64,000 nt of DNA, taken from Phycisphaerae bacterium RAS1 (GTDB lineage: Bacteria > Planctomycetota > Phycisphaerae > UBA1845 > Fen-1342). Both the position numbers and the translations under genes were made by a program. Positions 30,051 to 39,175 of the stretch are shown here, one piece after another. The notes beneath the pieces were generated by a model, which searched no databases, was not told the origin of the DNA, and saw only the letters and a list, made by a program, of their open reading frames with translations. The stretch covers positions 2,852,001-2,916,000 of the forward strand of contig SMLU01000001.1 in assembly GCA_007859745.1 (NCBI GenBank), written 5' to 3'. Position 1 is the stretch's first letter. Every line of letters starts with the position of its first letter.

Positions 30051-30109
30051 GAGCCGCGCGCGTAAGCGAGCGGTTCTTCAGGCTCCGCTCCCTCACGGTC
30101 GCGGCTCGG
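30051..30109. repeat. family A inverted pair
   Basis: GAGCCGCGCGCGTAAGCGAG and the inverted CTCCCTCACGGTCGCGGCTC form a hairpin just upstream of the aminotransferase ATG. Confidence 0.8.
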
Positions 30110-30123
30110 AAAGATCATTCCTC

Positions 30124-31299
30124 ATGCTTATCTCCCGCAAAGTCGCCGCCGACGTGACCTCCGCCTCGTGGATTCGCGAGATGTTCGAGAAAGGCCGGCA
30201 GCTCAAGGCCCGCCTCGGCGAGGAGAACGTCTTCGACTTCTCGCTGGGCAACCCCAACGGCATTCCGCCGCAGGCGTTCTTCGACGCGATCCGCGCCGTC
30301 GCCGCCGATCCGCAGCCGTCGCTGCACCGCTACATGCCCAACGCCGGGTTCGACGAGACGCGGGCCGCGGTGGCGAAGTTCCTGGCGCGGGAGTATCGCC
30401 TGCCGATCAACGCATCGGGCGTGATCATGACCAGCGGCGCGGCGGGGGGGCTGAACGTGACGCTGCGCTCGATCTGCAACCCCGGCGACGAGGTGATCGC
30501 GCTGACGCCCTACTTTCCGGAGTACCGTTTCTACATTGAGCACGCCGGCGCGGTGCTGAAGCTGGTCGACACCGACGAGCGTTTTCAGCCCGACCTGGGG
30601 CGGATCGACGCGGCCATCGGCCCGCAGACCAAAGCGATCATCATCAACACGCCGAACAACCCCACGGGCGCGGTGTACGGCGAAAGCGCCTGTCGCGGGC
30701 TGGCGGAGGTGCTGAAAAAGCACGACCGCGACGACCGGCCGATCTACCTGATCTGCGACGACCCGTATCGCCGGATCATCTATGACCTGGACTGGTGCCC
30801 GACGCCGTCGGTGCATTACCCGCGGACGATCATCGCGTCGAGTTACTCGAAAGACCTGAGCGTGGCGGGGGAGCGGGCGGGCTACCTCGCGGTGCATGCC
30901 GATGTGCCGGGCCGGGGCGAGCTTCTGGCGGCGATGACGATGCTCAACCGCACGCTGGGGTTTGTGAACTGCTCGGCGTTCATGCAGCGCGTCGTGGCCC
31001 GCTGCGCCGATGCGCTGTGCGACATCGGCTTCTACCGCGAGAATCGCGACCTGCTGTGCAATGCGCTGCGCCAGGCGGGCTACGACCTGCCCATCCCCGG
31101 CGGAGCGCTCTACGCGTTCCCGCGCACGCCGATTGATGATGTGAAATTCGTCGAGGTGCTGCTGCGGCACAACATCCTGACCGTCCCCGGCCGCGGGTTC
31201 GGCCGGCCGGGGCATATTCGGATCAGCTTCTGCGTGGAGCGCAAGACGATCGAGCGGGCGCTGCCGAGATTTGCGAAGGCGTTTCGCGAGGCGGGATGA
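30124..31299 (+). CDS. class I/II PLP-dependent aminotransferase
   Basis: 391 residues. AspC-like fold I enzyme: NTPNNPTGAVYG (substrate and PLP contact), CDDPYRRIIY, and the Schiff-base Lys in SSYSKDLSVAGERAGY. Arg in HIRISFC near the C-terminus should bind the carboxylate. The acceptor/donor pair cannot be told. The ATG at 30124 comes right after a palindrome, and no Shine-Dalgarno is visible. Neighbours give no pathway hint. Confidence 0.9.
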   Translation: MLISRKVAADVTSASWIREMFEKGRQLKARLGEENVFDFSLGNPNGIPPQAFFDAIRAVAADPQPSLHRYMPNAGFDETRAAVAKFLAREYRLPINASGVIMTSGAAGGLNVTLRSICNPGDEVIALTPYFPEYRFYIEHAGAVLKLVDTDERFQPDLGRIDAAIGPQTKAIIINTPNNPTGAVYGESACRGLAEVLKKHDRDDRPIYLICDDPYRRIIYDLDWCPTPSVHYPRTIIASSYSKDLSVAGERAGYLAVHADVPGRGELLAAMTMLNRTLGFVNCSAFMQRVVARCADALCDIGFYRENRDLLCNALRQAGYDLPIPGGALYAFPRTPIDDVKFVEVLLRHNILTVPGRGFGRPGHIRISFCVERKTIERALPRFAKAFREAG

Positions 31300-31347
31300 A
31301 CTGCGAATGGCGAATTGAGAATTCCCGCGCCGCGACCGGCGATTTCC

Positions 31348-31370
31348 GAGCCGCGACCGTGAGGGAGCGG
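31348..31370. repeat. family A single element
   Basis: GAGCCGCGACCGTGAGGGAG in the 242-bp gap after the aminotransferase gene. No other gene is seen in the gap. Confidence 0.65.
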
Positions 31371-31541
31371 TTCCGCCGGGCGCTTGTTCCACCGGAATTG
31401 AGACGCTTCAACCGCGAACAGCGCTTGCCGACGTCGCTATGATGATGGATAGGGGCGTCGCGCGCAACACTCCGCTACAATCAGTGCAGTGCGAAGCTGC
31501 GCGGCGCGGTATCCGAGGCCGCCTAATCGAGCGTCGCCGGA

Positions 31542-33367
31542 ATGCGAATCTGTTTAGCAATCCGATGCAAGGGTGATAACAAGATTGACGACGAGTTTCT
31601 TGGGCAATCCGCGCGCTTGACCGAAGCGGTTCTCCCGTTCCGTCACATGCCGTTTCGAAGCGAGTCGTGGCGAAATCTTGGACGCAACGCCGCACTCTTG
31701 TGCTGGTCCAATGATCCCGGGGATTCCGGCGAGCCGCTCATACACAACTACGGCACCGAACCGGAGCAGGTTTGGACGATTTCCGGCCGGGCACAATTCC
31801 ACGCCGACCGTTCGGTTTGCGGCCTCCGCCCGGAGCCGGATCTTCACGAGCAAGTCGCGGCGACGCGAGGCTGCTTCTCGGCGTTGGCCGTGGATGGCGA
31901 ATCCGAGCGGGTCTATGCGGCGACAGGCGTCACGGGTGTGGAGCCGGTCTATTTCGCTGAAACCGCGGCGCTGAGCGTAGTGGGAACGTGGGCGGACGCG
32001 GTTCGCGTCGTGGCCTCGCAATCGCAAACGGCGCGGTATGACGCCGCCGCACTCTATTCATTTGTCCTCGCCGGATACTTCTGCGACGACCGAACCCCGT
32101 ATGATGGGGTGAGACAACTGCCTGCGATGACGACAATCGAGTTCGCCCCCCCCCCCCGGGGGGGGGGGCACGGAAGTACCGCGGTGCATCCAAGTCCTTT
32201 TTTCTATGCGACCATGAAGCCACGCCAGCGGATTTTGATGACATCGCCGATGCGTTTGTAGGTGCATTTCGGCCGATCGTCGAAGCGGGGCAACCCATTC
32301 AACTGGGGTTGACGGGCGGCAAGGACAGCCGCCTGGTCCTTGCAGGGCTTCTTTCAGCGGGCGCGACGGTCGAGACATTCACGCTGTCGCGCGGGTCAGC
32401 AAACACCGCCGATGTGGAAATCGCGGCGAGGCTGGCGCATCTGGGTGGCGTGCGTCACGAAATCCGCCAGACCTCACATCAAGGTCAGGGCGGGGAACGG
32501 TACGCCAACATCAACCTGCCGGCGCGTGCCGCAACGACGGTCACGGTCTCGGACGGAATGCTCTCCGCGTACGAAAACGTGACGCGTGCAGCAACCTTCA
32601 ACTCTCGCCCGGCGATGAACGGCGCCGGGGGCGAACTCCTGCGGGGCGGGTTTGCAAAGTCTGTCCGGCTGACCGATCCGTCGCCGTTCGACGGATTTGT
32701 TCAGCGCACCCTGTTCTCGCGCTCTCAGCTATTCGAGCCAACGGCGGTTGATGCCTTTCGCGATCGCTTCGAGACTTGGCGCTCCGAGCTTGGCGGTTTC
32801 TCGCAGGCGTCGCTGCTGGACGCGTTCTATGCCTCGTTTCGAGTAGGGCGCTGGTCGGCCGCGGGGTCGCGGGCCGCCACGCTGGGGCGGAATGTGTGCT
32901 ACCCGTTTTTTGACAACGTACTGGTTGCGCGCGTTTTTCGGTGCCGACTGGCCGATCGGCTTTCCGAGCGGCTGCTGTACGAGGTGCTTCGAAGACTCGC
33001 GCCGCACTTCGTGGACATGCCGTTTGCAAACGACACGTGGCGATGCAGCGCGGGCGCGGCGCCAACTGCCGCTGTGGCCGAGATACGCGCGGCGGACAGC
33101 AGCGCACCACAAGTCGCCAACACGGATTGGCGGCAGATGCCGGGTGAATTGCGCCCGATCGTGCGCGCACAGCTACAAGATTTGCTGAGCAAGAACATGG
33201 ACGTGCTTCGGCGAGACGCCGTCGGAAAATGGCTCGAGTCAGAGCAGTTTGGACGCGCCGACCTATCGATTGCGCTGCATCTGCTGACGGCGGCGATGCT
33301 TGCGAGCGATTGCTGGCGCGGAGCCGGAGTTCCATCGCGTCCAGCTCGCATTACCTTTCGCGGCTAA
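31542..33367 (+). pseudogene. asparagine-synthetase-like gene, frameshifted at a C12G11 tract
   Basis: Two overlapping frames read as one protein of about 610 residues. The first (31542-32261) encodes an N-terminal region like an asparagine-synthase half (VLAGYFCDDRTPYDGVRQLP). The second resumes in another frame with GARKYRGASKSFFLCDHEAT and holds the PP-loop LGLTGGKDSRLVLAG of ATP pyrophosphatases. The break lies in the 23-nt tract 32146-32168; one extra base, or two fewer, would restore the frame. No N-terminal catalytic Cys is visible, so glutamine hydrolysis is unlikely. Beta-lactam synthetase or lasso-peptide cyclase relatives are alternatives. The tract may be an assembly error or a phase switch. 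Confidence 0.75.
32146..32168. repeat. C12G11 homopolymer tract
   Basis: Twelve C bases followed directly by eleven G bases: a self-complementary slippage-prone run inside a coding region. Confidence 0.9.
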
Positions 33368-33381
33368 CACAGGAGGCTCTC

Positions 33382-33952
33382 ATGACTGTGTGTGCTTGTT
33401 CCATTCGAGCGCTTGTTGCCACCGTAACGATTTGTTTGCTCTCACACAGCACGCTGGCTCAATGCTCATTGCCGGCGCATCCAACCCCTGGGCTGACGGT
33501 GCACATGTCGACAAATGGCGATGATGTCAATGACGGGCTTACTGCGGCCAGCGCAGTCAAGACGCTCAATCGACGCGATCGACAATTGCCAAGCGGTTGC
33601 CAACGCCGATCAGGCCGACGCCGACCAGGATCGTGTCGGCGACGCCTGCGACAACTGCCCGAATCGCTGGAATCGCGATCAGGCGGATGGGGATGACGAC
33701 GACGTCGGCGATCGCTGCGACACCGGTAACGACAACGGCGCGCCGGGCAACGACAATGGCGTCCCCGACAACGACAACAGCGCCAACAATGACAACGGCA
33801 ACGGTGCGACCGCGAACGACGACGCAGACGACCCAGGATCGGCGAATCCGCCGGAATCGACCGCCGTCTGCCCGGCGACGGCCGCCACGATGCTGGCACT
33901 CATGCTGTATGGCTTGATCAGGCACCACGGCGCTTCCGAGCCGCGACCGTGA
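33382..33952 (+). pseudogene. deletion remnant: beta-helix N-terminus joined to TSP3/C-terminal TM
   Basis: The ATG at 33382 has an ideal AGGAGG. It encodes a signal peptide and the usual opening of a DUF1565-type beta-helix protein ([20 protein letters not shown]). At about 33565 the homology jumps to another frame that encodes thrombospondin type 3 calcium repeats ([20 protein letters not shown], then [18 protein letters not shown]). A low-complexity Asn/Asp-Gly stretch and a hydrophobic end follow. The middle of a once larger secreted protein seems deleted. The stop TGA lies in a family A palindrome (SEPRP tail). Confidence 0.65.
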
Positions 33953-33993
33953 GGGAGCGGAGATTGAAGAACCGCTTGCTTACGCGCGCGGCT
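33938..33993. repeat. family A inverted pair
   Basis: GAGCCGCGACCGTGAGGGAG and the inverted CCGCTTGCTTACGCGCGCGG; the first half supplies the stop of the TSP3 remnant. Confidence 0.75.
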
Positions 33994-34027
33994 CAGATCA
34001 AGAGGGGACTTGGCGTAGGTTCAGCGA

Positions 34028-34072
34028 GTGGGCAATGCCCACGCTACAAACGGGCACGGCCCACCCTACAAT
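34028..34072. repeat. family H palindromes
   Basis: GTGGGCAATGCCCAC, then GGGCACGGCCCACCCTAC, in the gap before the M29 aminopeptidase gene's 3' end. Confidence 0.6.
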
Positions 34073-34103
34073 TACTTTGGCCTTTGGCCTTCTCCCCTTG
34101 GAC

Positions 34104-35222
34104 TTATTTGAGCTTCTCCGGATTCAGCCCCATCAGCTCCTTCGCCACAAACCGCCCGTTCTTCCTCACCAGCTTCCCGTCAAAGTAAATCTCCCCGCCG
34201 CCATACTCCGGCGTCTGGATCATCACGATGTCCCAGTGAATCTCGCTCTTGTTCCCGTTGCTGGCTTCGTCGTAGCAGTTGCCGGGCGTCAGGTGGATGC
34301 TGCCGGCGATTTTTTCGTCGAACAGGATGTCCTTCATCGGCTTGGTGATGTACGGATTGAACCCGATGGCGAATTCGCCGATGTAGCGGGCGCCCTTGTC
34401 GGCGTCGAGCACTTCGTTGAGCTTCTTCGTGTTCGAGCTGGTGGCCTCAACGATCTTGCCGTCCTTGAAGACGAAGCGCACGTCCTCATGCGTCACACCG
34501 CGGTAGAGCGTCGGCGCGTTGTAGCGGATGACGCCGTTGATGCTCTCGCGGACGGGGGCGGTGAAGACCTCGCCGTCGGGGATGTTGACGTGCCCGTCGC
34601 AGGGGATGGCCGGAATCCCCTTGATCGAGAAGGTCAGATCGGTATCGCGCGGGCCTTTCAGCCGCACGATGTCCGTCTTCTCCATGCGTTTTTTGAGCGG
34701 GATCATGGCCTTGCCCATGCGGGCGTAGTCCATGCAGCACACGTCGAAGTAGAAATCCTCGAAGGCCTGCGTCGACATCTGCGCGAGCTGGGCCATGCTG
34801 CTGCCCGGCCAGCGCAGCACGCACCAGCGCGTCTTCTTCACGCGGATGTTGGTGTGCACCTTCTTCCACACGGTCGATTCGTAGATTTTCTGGTTCGCCG
34901 CGGCGACGTCCGACAGTTCGGACACGTTGGGCGAGCCGCGGATGCCGACGTAGCACTGCACGTTCTGCATCTGGAGCTTTTCGACCTTGGCCATGAGCTC
35001 CCACTGGCTGCGCGACGCGACGTTCATCAGGGCGCGGTTCACCTGCACGCTCTTGAGCAGCACCAGCGGGTCGGCCCCGGCCTTGCGGGCCACGCGGACG
35101 CACTCGGTGGTGAACTCGTGCGGAATGTCGATCGCCTCGAACAGGATTTTCTCGCCGCGCTTGGCGGCGCAGGCGTAATTGACGAGCGTCTGGGCAAGCT
35201 TGGTGTAACGGGGGTCGAGCAT
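34104..35222 (-). CDS. M29-family aminopeptidase
   Basis: 372 residues from the ATG at 35222, with AAGGAG 5 nt upstream. The family (AmpS/thermophilic aminopeptidases) uses two metals. Expected ligands are visible in GEFAIGFNP (Glu), IAGSIHLTPGNCYDEA (His and Glu) and SEIHWDIV (His, Asp). It removes N-terminal amino acids in the cytoplasm; no signal peptide is present. Single gene, divergent from the Cys-rich protein gene. Confidence 0.88.
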   Translation of the reverse strand: MLDPRYTKLAQTLVNYACAAKRGEKILFEAIDIPHEFTTECVRVARKAGADPLVLLKSVQVNRALMNVASRSQWELMAKVEKLQMQNVQCYVGIRGSPNVSELSDVAAANQKIYESTVWKKVHTNIRVKKTRWCVLRWPGSSMAQLAQMSTQAFEDFYFDVCCMDYARMGKAMIPLKKRMEKTDIVRLKGPRDTDLTFSIKGIPAIPCDGHVNIPDGEVFTAPVRESINGVIRYNAPTLYRGVTHEDVRFVFKDGKIVEATSSNTKKLNEVLDADKGARYIGEFAIGFNPYITKPMKDILFDEKIAGSIHLTPGNCYDEASNGNKSEIHWDIVMIQTPEYGGGEIYFDGKLVRKNGRFVAKELMGLNPEKLK

Positions 35223-35293
35223 GCGCTCTCCTTTCGGGGATGAAAAACGGATATTAGCGGGAATTTTCCCAGCGTGGCGGCGGTTACCGGCGA

Positions 35294-35299
35294 TATATT
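35294..35299 (+). promoter_or_regulatory. -10-like box TATATT for a leaderless transcript
   Basis: TATATT ends exactly 6 nt before the ATG at 35306. A transcript would start at or next to the start codon. No Shine-Dalgarno. Confidence 0.5.
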
Positions 35300-35305
35300 C
35301 CACTT

Positions 35306-35797
35306 ATGCGAATGCGTGCCGCGATTATCCTGGTCGGAGTGCTCCTGGCCCAGCCGCTGGCCTTCGGCTGCTGCCTGGCGGCGCTGGCCGTCTGCGCGGC
35401 TGTTTGTTCAACCGGCGATTGCACGCAGGCGGCGGGGTGCGAAAGTGCGTGCGAGGCCGCCGGCGAGGCGGACGCCGCGGCGACGAGTTGCTGCGCCGCG
35501 CTTTGCTGCGAAGACGCCGGCGAGCCTGCTGCGCCTGACCCGGCGTCCAGGGCGCCCTGCGACGGCTCCTGCAAAGAATGCACCTGGTGCTGCCCGGCGC
35601 CTTTCTACTGGGAAGCGACGCCGCCGCGCCCGTCGCTGCGGCTGGAAGCGTCGATCGATTCCATTATTCCCGCGATTGCGGCGGATTTGGCGACCCTCGC
35701 CGACGCAGCGCCGATCCGCGGTACGTCGATCGCGGGACCTGCGCCGCCGGGCGGCACCGCGCTTCGCCTCGCGATGCTCAACGTTTGGCTGATCTGA
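35306..35797 (+). CDS. Cys-rich secreted protein A, unknown function
   Basis: 163 residues. A hydrophobic N-terminus (MRAAIILVGVLLAQPLAFG) could be a signal peptide. About 16 cysteines lie in residues 22-100, many as CC pairs (GCC, SCC, LCC, WCC). The C-terminal 60 residues lack Cys and are Ala/Pro/Ile-rich. No family is recognised. Such Cys pairs could bind metal or form disulfides outside the cell. The ATG at 35306 follows a -10-like box at leaderless distance; 35312 is an alternative. A second Cys-rich gene lies 188 bp downstream. Confidence 0.6.
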   Translation: MRMRAAIILVGVLLAQPLAFGCCLAALAVCAAVCSTGDCTQAAGCESACEAAGEADAAATSCCAALCCEDAGEPAAPDPASRAPCDGSCKECTWCCPAPFYWEATPPRPSLRLEASIDSIIPAIAADLATLADAAPIRGTSIAGPAPPGGTALRLAMLNVWLI

Positions 35798-35985
35798 TTC
35801 ACTCCTGCACCGCGCTTGTGCGAGCGCTTCGCGAGCGCTCCGTGAGCGTCGAGCGCGGGTTCACCTGTACTTGTTCACGATTCGGATCGGCAGCGGCGCG
35901 TGTTGCGCCTCTGCGGCGCCGTGGATGCGCCTTGATCCGTGACCGAAAATGACGCGCCACCGCGTGGCGCGACAGGAGTGATCTC

Positions 35986-36348
35986 ATGCAGTTGTTTCTG
36001 ATTCCGATTCTGGTCTCCATGAACGTTCTCGGCGGCGCGCCCGCCGTGTCCAGCGTGCCGTGCAGCCCCTCCGATTGCTGCGATCCGGAGTGCTGCGTCT
36101 GGTGCTGCGAGGAGCCATGCGACCCATCCGACTGCGACCCGGCCGACTGCGAGATGATCTGCTGCGAGACCGGCGACGTGGATTGTCCGCTGGTCTGCTG
36201 CGTGGTCGACGAGTCGTGCTGCGTCGCCCTTTGCGGCTCGGAGTCGAGCAAGGCCTGCATCCAGGCTGAGCCGGTCTCGTCCCCGCGCGAGCCGGCGCCC
36301 GCCAACCAGGCCTGCTGCTCCGGCGGCAGCGCCTGCTGCGGCTCCTGA
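35986..36348 (+). CDS. Cys-rich secreted protein B, unknown function
   Basis: 120 residues with 23 cysteines, nearly one in five, mostly in CC pairs (DCCDPECCVWCCEEPC, MICCE, LVCCVVDESCC, ACCSGGSACC). A short hydrophobic N-terminus may be a signal peptide. Many Asp/Glu occur between the Cys. AGGAG lies 7 nt before the ATG. It is not a classic metallothionein by spacing. It follows protein A in the same direction and precedes the kinase gene. Confidence 0.6.
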   Translation: MQLFLIPILVSMNVLGGAPAVSSVPCSPSDCCDPECCVWCCEEPCDPSDCDPADCEMICCETGDVDCPLVCCVVDESCCVALCGSESSKACIQAEPVSSPREPAPANQACCSGGSACCGS

Positions 36349-36390
36349 ATGACGCGGCACACGCGGGTTGACTGACCCGCTGAGCACTCC

Positions 36391-36428
36391 GACGGCCGGC
36401 GACGGTTTACTGAACCGCGCCGGCCGTC
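36391..36428. terminator. long hairpin between the Cys-rich gene and kinase gene
   Basis: GACGGCCGGCG pairs with CGCCGGCCGTC (11 bp), and inside it CGGTT pairs with AACCG around a 5-nt loop, with one bulged A. It ends 29 bp before the kinase ATG. No T-run follows, so it could be a terminator, an attenuator or an mRNA stabiliser. Confidence 0.5.
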
Positions 36429-36445
36429 GGCCGTTTGTCCCGCGG

Positions 36446-36451
36446 TAGAAT
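36446..36451 (+). promoter_or_regulatory. -10-like box TAGAAT for a leaderless transcript
   Basis: TAGAAT ends 6 nt before the kinase ATG at 36458; no Shine-Dalgarno is present. Confidence 0.5.
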
Positions 36452-36457
36452 CCGGGA

Positions 36458-39076
36458 ATGCCCGTCAACGTGAATTGGTTCGAAGACGACGACCAGTTGC
36501 TCGGCGTCATCCGCGGCGGACCGCAGGCCGCGCGGGCCGCGGCGCCTGCGATTCGGGGGTACGACGAACTGGTCGAACTGGCCCGCGGCGGACAAGGCGT
36601 CGTCTATCGCGCGACGCAGCGCTCCACCGGCCAGCCGGTCGCGATCAAGCTGCTGCTCGACGGGACCTACGCCTCTTCCGCGGGCCGGCGGCGGTTTGAG
36701 CGCGAGATCGACCTGGTCGCGAGCCTGCGCCATTCCAACATCGTCCGCGTCTATGACAGCGGCGTGATGCCCGACCACCGGCCCTACTGCATCATGGAGT
36801 ACATCGAAGGCCGTCCGCTCGATCAGTTCGCCGCCGAATTCGGCCTGTACGATCCCGACGTTCGTTCGCGAACGGGCAGCGCGGATCGACGCCCGTCCGA
36901 CGCGGCCGCGCCGCTCCGCAGCCGTAAATCGCGGCTGGACGCGGTCCTGGCGGTCTTCGCGAAGGTGTGCGACGCGGTGAACTACGCCCATCAGCGCGGC
37001 GTGATTCACCGCGACCTGAAGCCCAGCAACATCCGCGTCGACCCCGAAGGCGAGCCGCACGTGCTGGACTTCGGGCTGGCGAAGGACGTCGGGGTCGAGG
37101 CGGCGGCCCGCACGCAGGTGAGCCTCGCCGGGCATTTCATGGGCAGCGTCCCCTGGTCCAGCCCCGAGCAGGCGCTGGGAATTCCGGAGAAGATCGACGT
37201 CCGGACCGACGTCTACGCCCTGGGGGTCGTACTCTACCAGCTTCTCACCGGACGATTTCCGTATGACGTGAGCGGCAGCCTGGCGCAGGCGCTGCTGAAC
37301 ATCCAATCCGCCGACCCGCTCCCGCCGCGCCGCATCGCTCCGCGACTCGATGAAGACGTGCAGACCATCGCGCTGAAGTGCCTCGCCAAGGAGCCGGAGC
37401 GGCGCTACCAGACCGCCGGCGACCTGGCGGCCGACGTCCGCCATTATCTGGCCGGCGAGCCGATCGCCGCCCGAGCCGACAGCACGTGGTACGTCCTGCA
37501 GCGGGCGTTGCGGAGGTATCGGCTGATCGTGCGTTTCGGCGTGGCGCTGCTGCTGTTGTCGCTGGGCGGGGCGATCGCGATGTCGATCCTGTATCAGCAG
37601 ACCATCGTCGCGCGCGACGCGACCGCGCAGCAGCGCGACAAGGCGCAGCTCGAGGCCCAGCGGGCCAAGCAGATTCAGAAGTTCCTGGAAGAAATGCTGG
37701 CGTCGGTGCGGCCGGCCAGGTCCCGCGGACGGGACGTGTCGGTGCTGCGCGAGCTGCTGGATGAGTCATCGCAGCGCGTCCACACGGAGCTGAAGGACCA
37801 GCCGCTGGCCGCCGCCGCGCTGCACCTCACGATGGGGCTTACCTATCAAGGCATCAGTGAATTCGAACCGGCGGAGAAGCACATCCGCCGGGCGATCGAA
37901 TTGTACGAATCCGCCGCCGGTCGCGCTGCGGAAGACACGCTGCTGGCGCGGCAGAAGCTGGCGTATTTCATGCTGTCGCAGAGCCGTTACGAAGAAGGTG
38001 AGAAGCTGGCTCGCGAGCTGCTCGACGACTGCCGCCGGGCGCTGGGCGACGAGCATCGCGTCTCGATCTACGTCGCGCATGACCTGGCGATGCTGCGCTC
38101 GACGCTGGGCGGCATGCAGGAGAGCATCGAGATCGTGCGCGGCCTGGTCGAAACGCTGCGCAGGACCAAAGGCCCCGAAGCCGAAGACACGCTGACGATG
38201 ATGAGCGACCTGGCCGCCGTGCAGAACGAGGCCGGGCAGTTCGAGGAAGCTCGCAAGCTGCACGAGCAGGTGCTGGAAGCCCGGCAGCGGATTCTGGGTC
38301 CTGACCATCCGGATGTCGTCGTGTCTCTCAACATGCTGGGCATGGCCCGCGAGAACCTTGGGGATTTGAAGGGCGCCGAGGAGGCCATTCGCGAATCCTT
38401 CGAGCGCGGCAGCCGCGTCTGCGGCCCCAATCACGCCGACACGCTCATCGCGCAGGACAACCTGGCGAGAATCCTCCAATCCCAGGGCCGCATCGAGGAG
38501 GCCGAGAAGCTCTTTCGCGCGGCGCTGGAGCGCAAGACCGCGAGCCTCGGGCCGGAGCATCCGAGCACGCTGACCACCATGCACAACCTGGCGGACGTGC
38601 TTCGCGGGCAGGGCAAATTGGATGAGGCGGAGTCTCTCCAACGCGCCTCGTACGAGACCACCAAGCGCATCATGGGTATGAACTCGCTCGAGACCGCCAT
38701 TACGGCCAACAACCTTGGAAAGCTGCTCGAGCGCCGCGGCCGATCCGCCGAGGCCGAGCCGCTCTTTCGCGAAGCAGTCGAGACCGCCGAGCGGGTCTTC
38801 CCGCAGGGCAACTGGCAGCTCAGCCTGCTGCGGTGCAACCTGGGCGCCTGCCTGGCCGACCTGAAGCGATTCGAGGAGGCCGAGCGGCTGCTGCTCGACG
38901 GCCACGCCGTGCTGGCCTCCTCGCTGGGCTGGCAGAGCGGCTACGTCCGCGGTTTTTTTGAGCGGATCGGCCGAATGTACGACGAATGGCCGCAGCCGGA
39001 GAAGGCCGCGCGATGGCGCGAGAGCGCCCCGACGTCTGCGCCGGCGTCCGCCCCGGTCTCCGCTCCGAGACCTTGA
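36458..39076 (+). CDS. membrane Ser/Thr protein kinase with TPR repeats
   Basis: 872 residues. The kinase domain spans about 35-330: Gly loop LARGGQGVVYRA, Lys64 in VAIKLL, HRDLKPSN with Asp186, and DFGLAKD with Asp204. A 30-residue insert after LYDPDVRSRTG is unusual. A TM helix lies at about 354-376, so the kinase is inside and the rest outside. A coiled-coil stretch (AQQRDKAQLEAQRAKQIQKF) and about nine tetratricopeptide units (430-830; pattern LGPEHPSTLTTMHNLADVL) follow. The ECF sigma gene starts about 100 bp downstream. Kinase-TPR plus ECF sigma pairs are frequent in planctomycetes, so a signalling link is likely. Confidence 0.92.
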   Translation: MPVNVNWFEDDDQLLGVIRGGPQAARAAAPAIRGYDELVELARGGQGVVYRATQRSTGQPVAIKLLLDGTYASSAGRRRFEREIDLVASLRHSNIVRVYDSGVMPDHRPYCIMEYIEGRPLDQFAAEFGLYDPDVRSRTGSADRRPSDAAAPLRSRKSRLDAVLAVFAKVCDAVNYAHQRGVIHRDLKPSNIRVDPEGEPHVLDFGLAKDVGVEAAARTQVSLAGHFMGSVPWSSPEQALGIPEKIDVRTDVYALGVVLYQLLTGRFPYDVSGSLAQALLNIQSADPLPPRRIAPRLDEDVQTIALKCLAKEPERRYQTAGDLAADVRHYLAGEPIAARADSTWYVLQRALRRYRLIVRFGVALLLLSLGGAIAMSILYQQTIVARDATAQQRDKAQLEAQRAKQIQKFLEEMLASVRPARSRGRDVSVLRELLDESSQRVHTELKDQPLAAAALHLTMGLTYQGISEFEPAEKHIRRAIELYESAAGRAAEDTLLARQKLAYFMLSQSRYEEGEKLARELLDDCRRALGDEHRVSIYVAHDLAMLRSTLGGMQESIEIVRGLVETLRRTKGPEAEDTLTMMSDLAAVQNEAGQFEEARKLHEQVLEARQRILGPDHPDVVVSLNMLGMARENLGDLKGAEEAIRESFERGSRVCGPNHADTLIAQDNLARILQSQGRIEEAEKLFRAALERKTASLGPEHPSTLTTMHNLADVLRGQGKLDEAESLQRASYETTKRIMGMNSLETAITANNLGKLLERRGRSAEAEPLFREAVETAERVFPQGNWQLSLLRCNLGACLADLKRFEEAERLLLDGHAVLASSLGWQSGYVRGFFERIGRMYDEWPQPEKAARWRESAPTSAPASAPVSAPRP

Positions 39077-39085
39077 ACTTCGTCT

Positions 39086-39091
39086 TATAAT
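39086..39091 (+). promoter_or_regulatory. TATAAT -10-like box upstream of the sigma gene
   Basis: TATAAT 84 bp before the proposed GTG start. No -35 at standard spacing. Confidence 0.35.
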
Positions 39092-39175
39092 CACCGCGCT
39101 GGCGCGGGCGGCGTGCAGACCGCGCCATGCAATCACCGATCGCGGCAGACGTTAGGCTTGTGTGAAGAGGTCGCG

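Noticed and set aside
28016-30118. 700-codon frame on the minus strand opposite the CvpA-like gene
   Set aside because: Antisense shadow; the plus-strand frame has a Shine-Dalgarno and TM pattern, the antisense one only Arg/Ala-rich residues.
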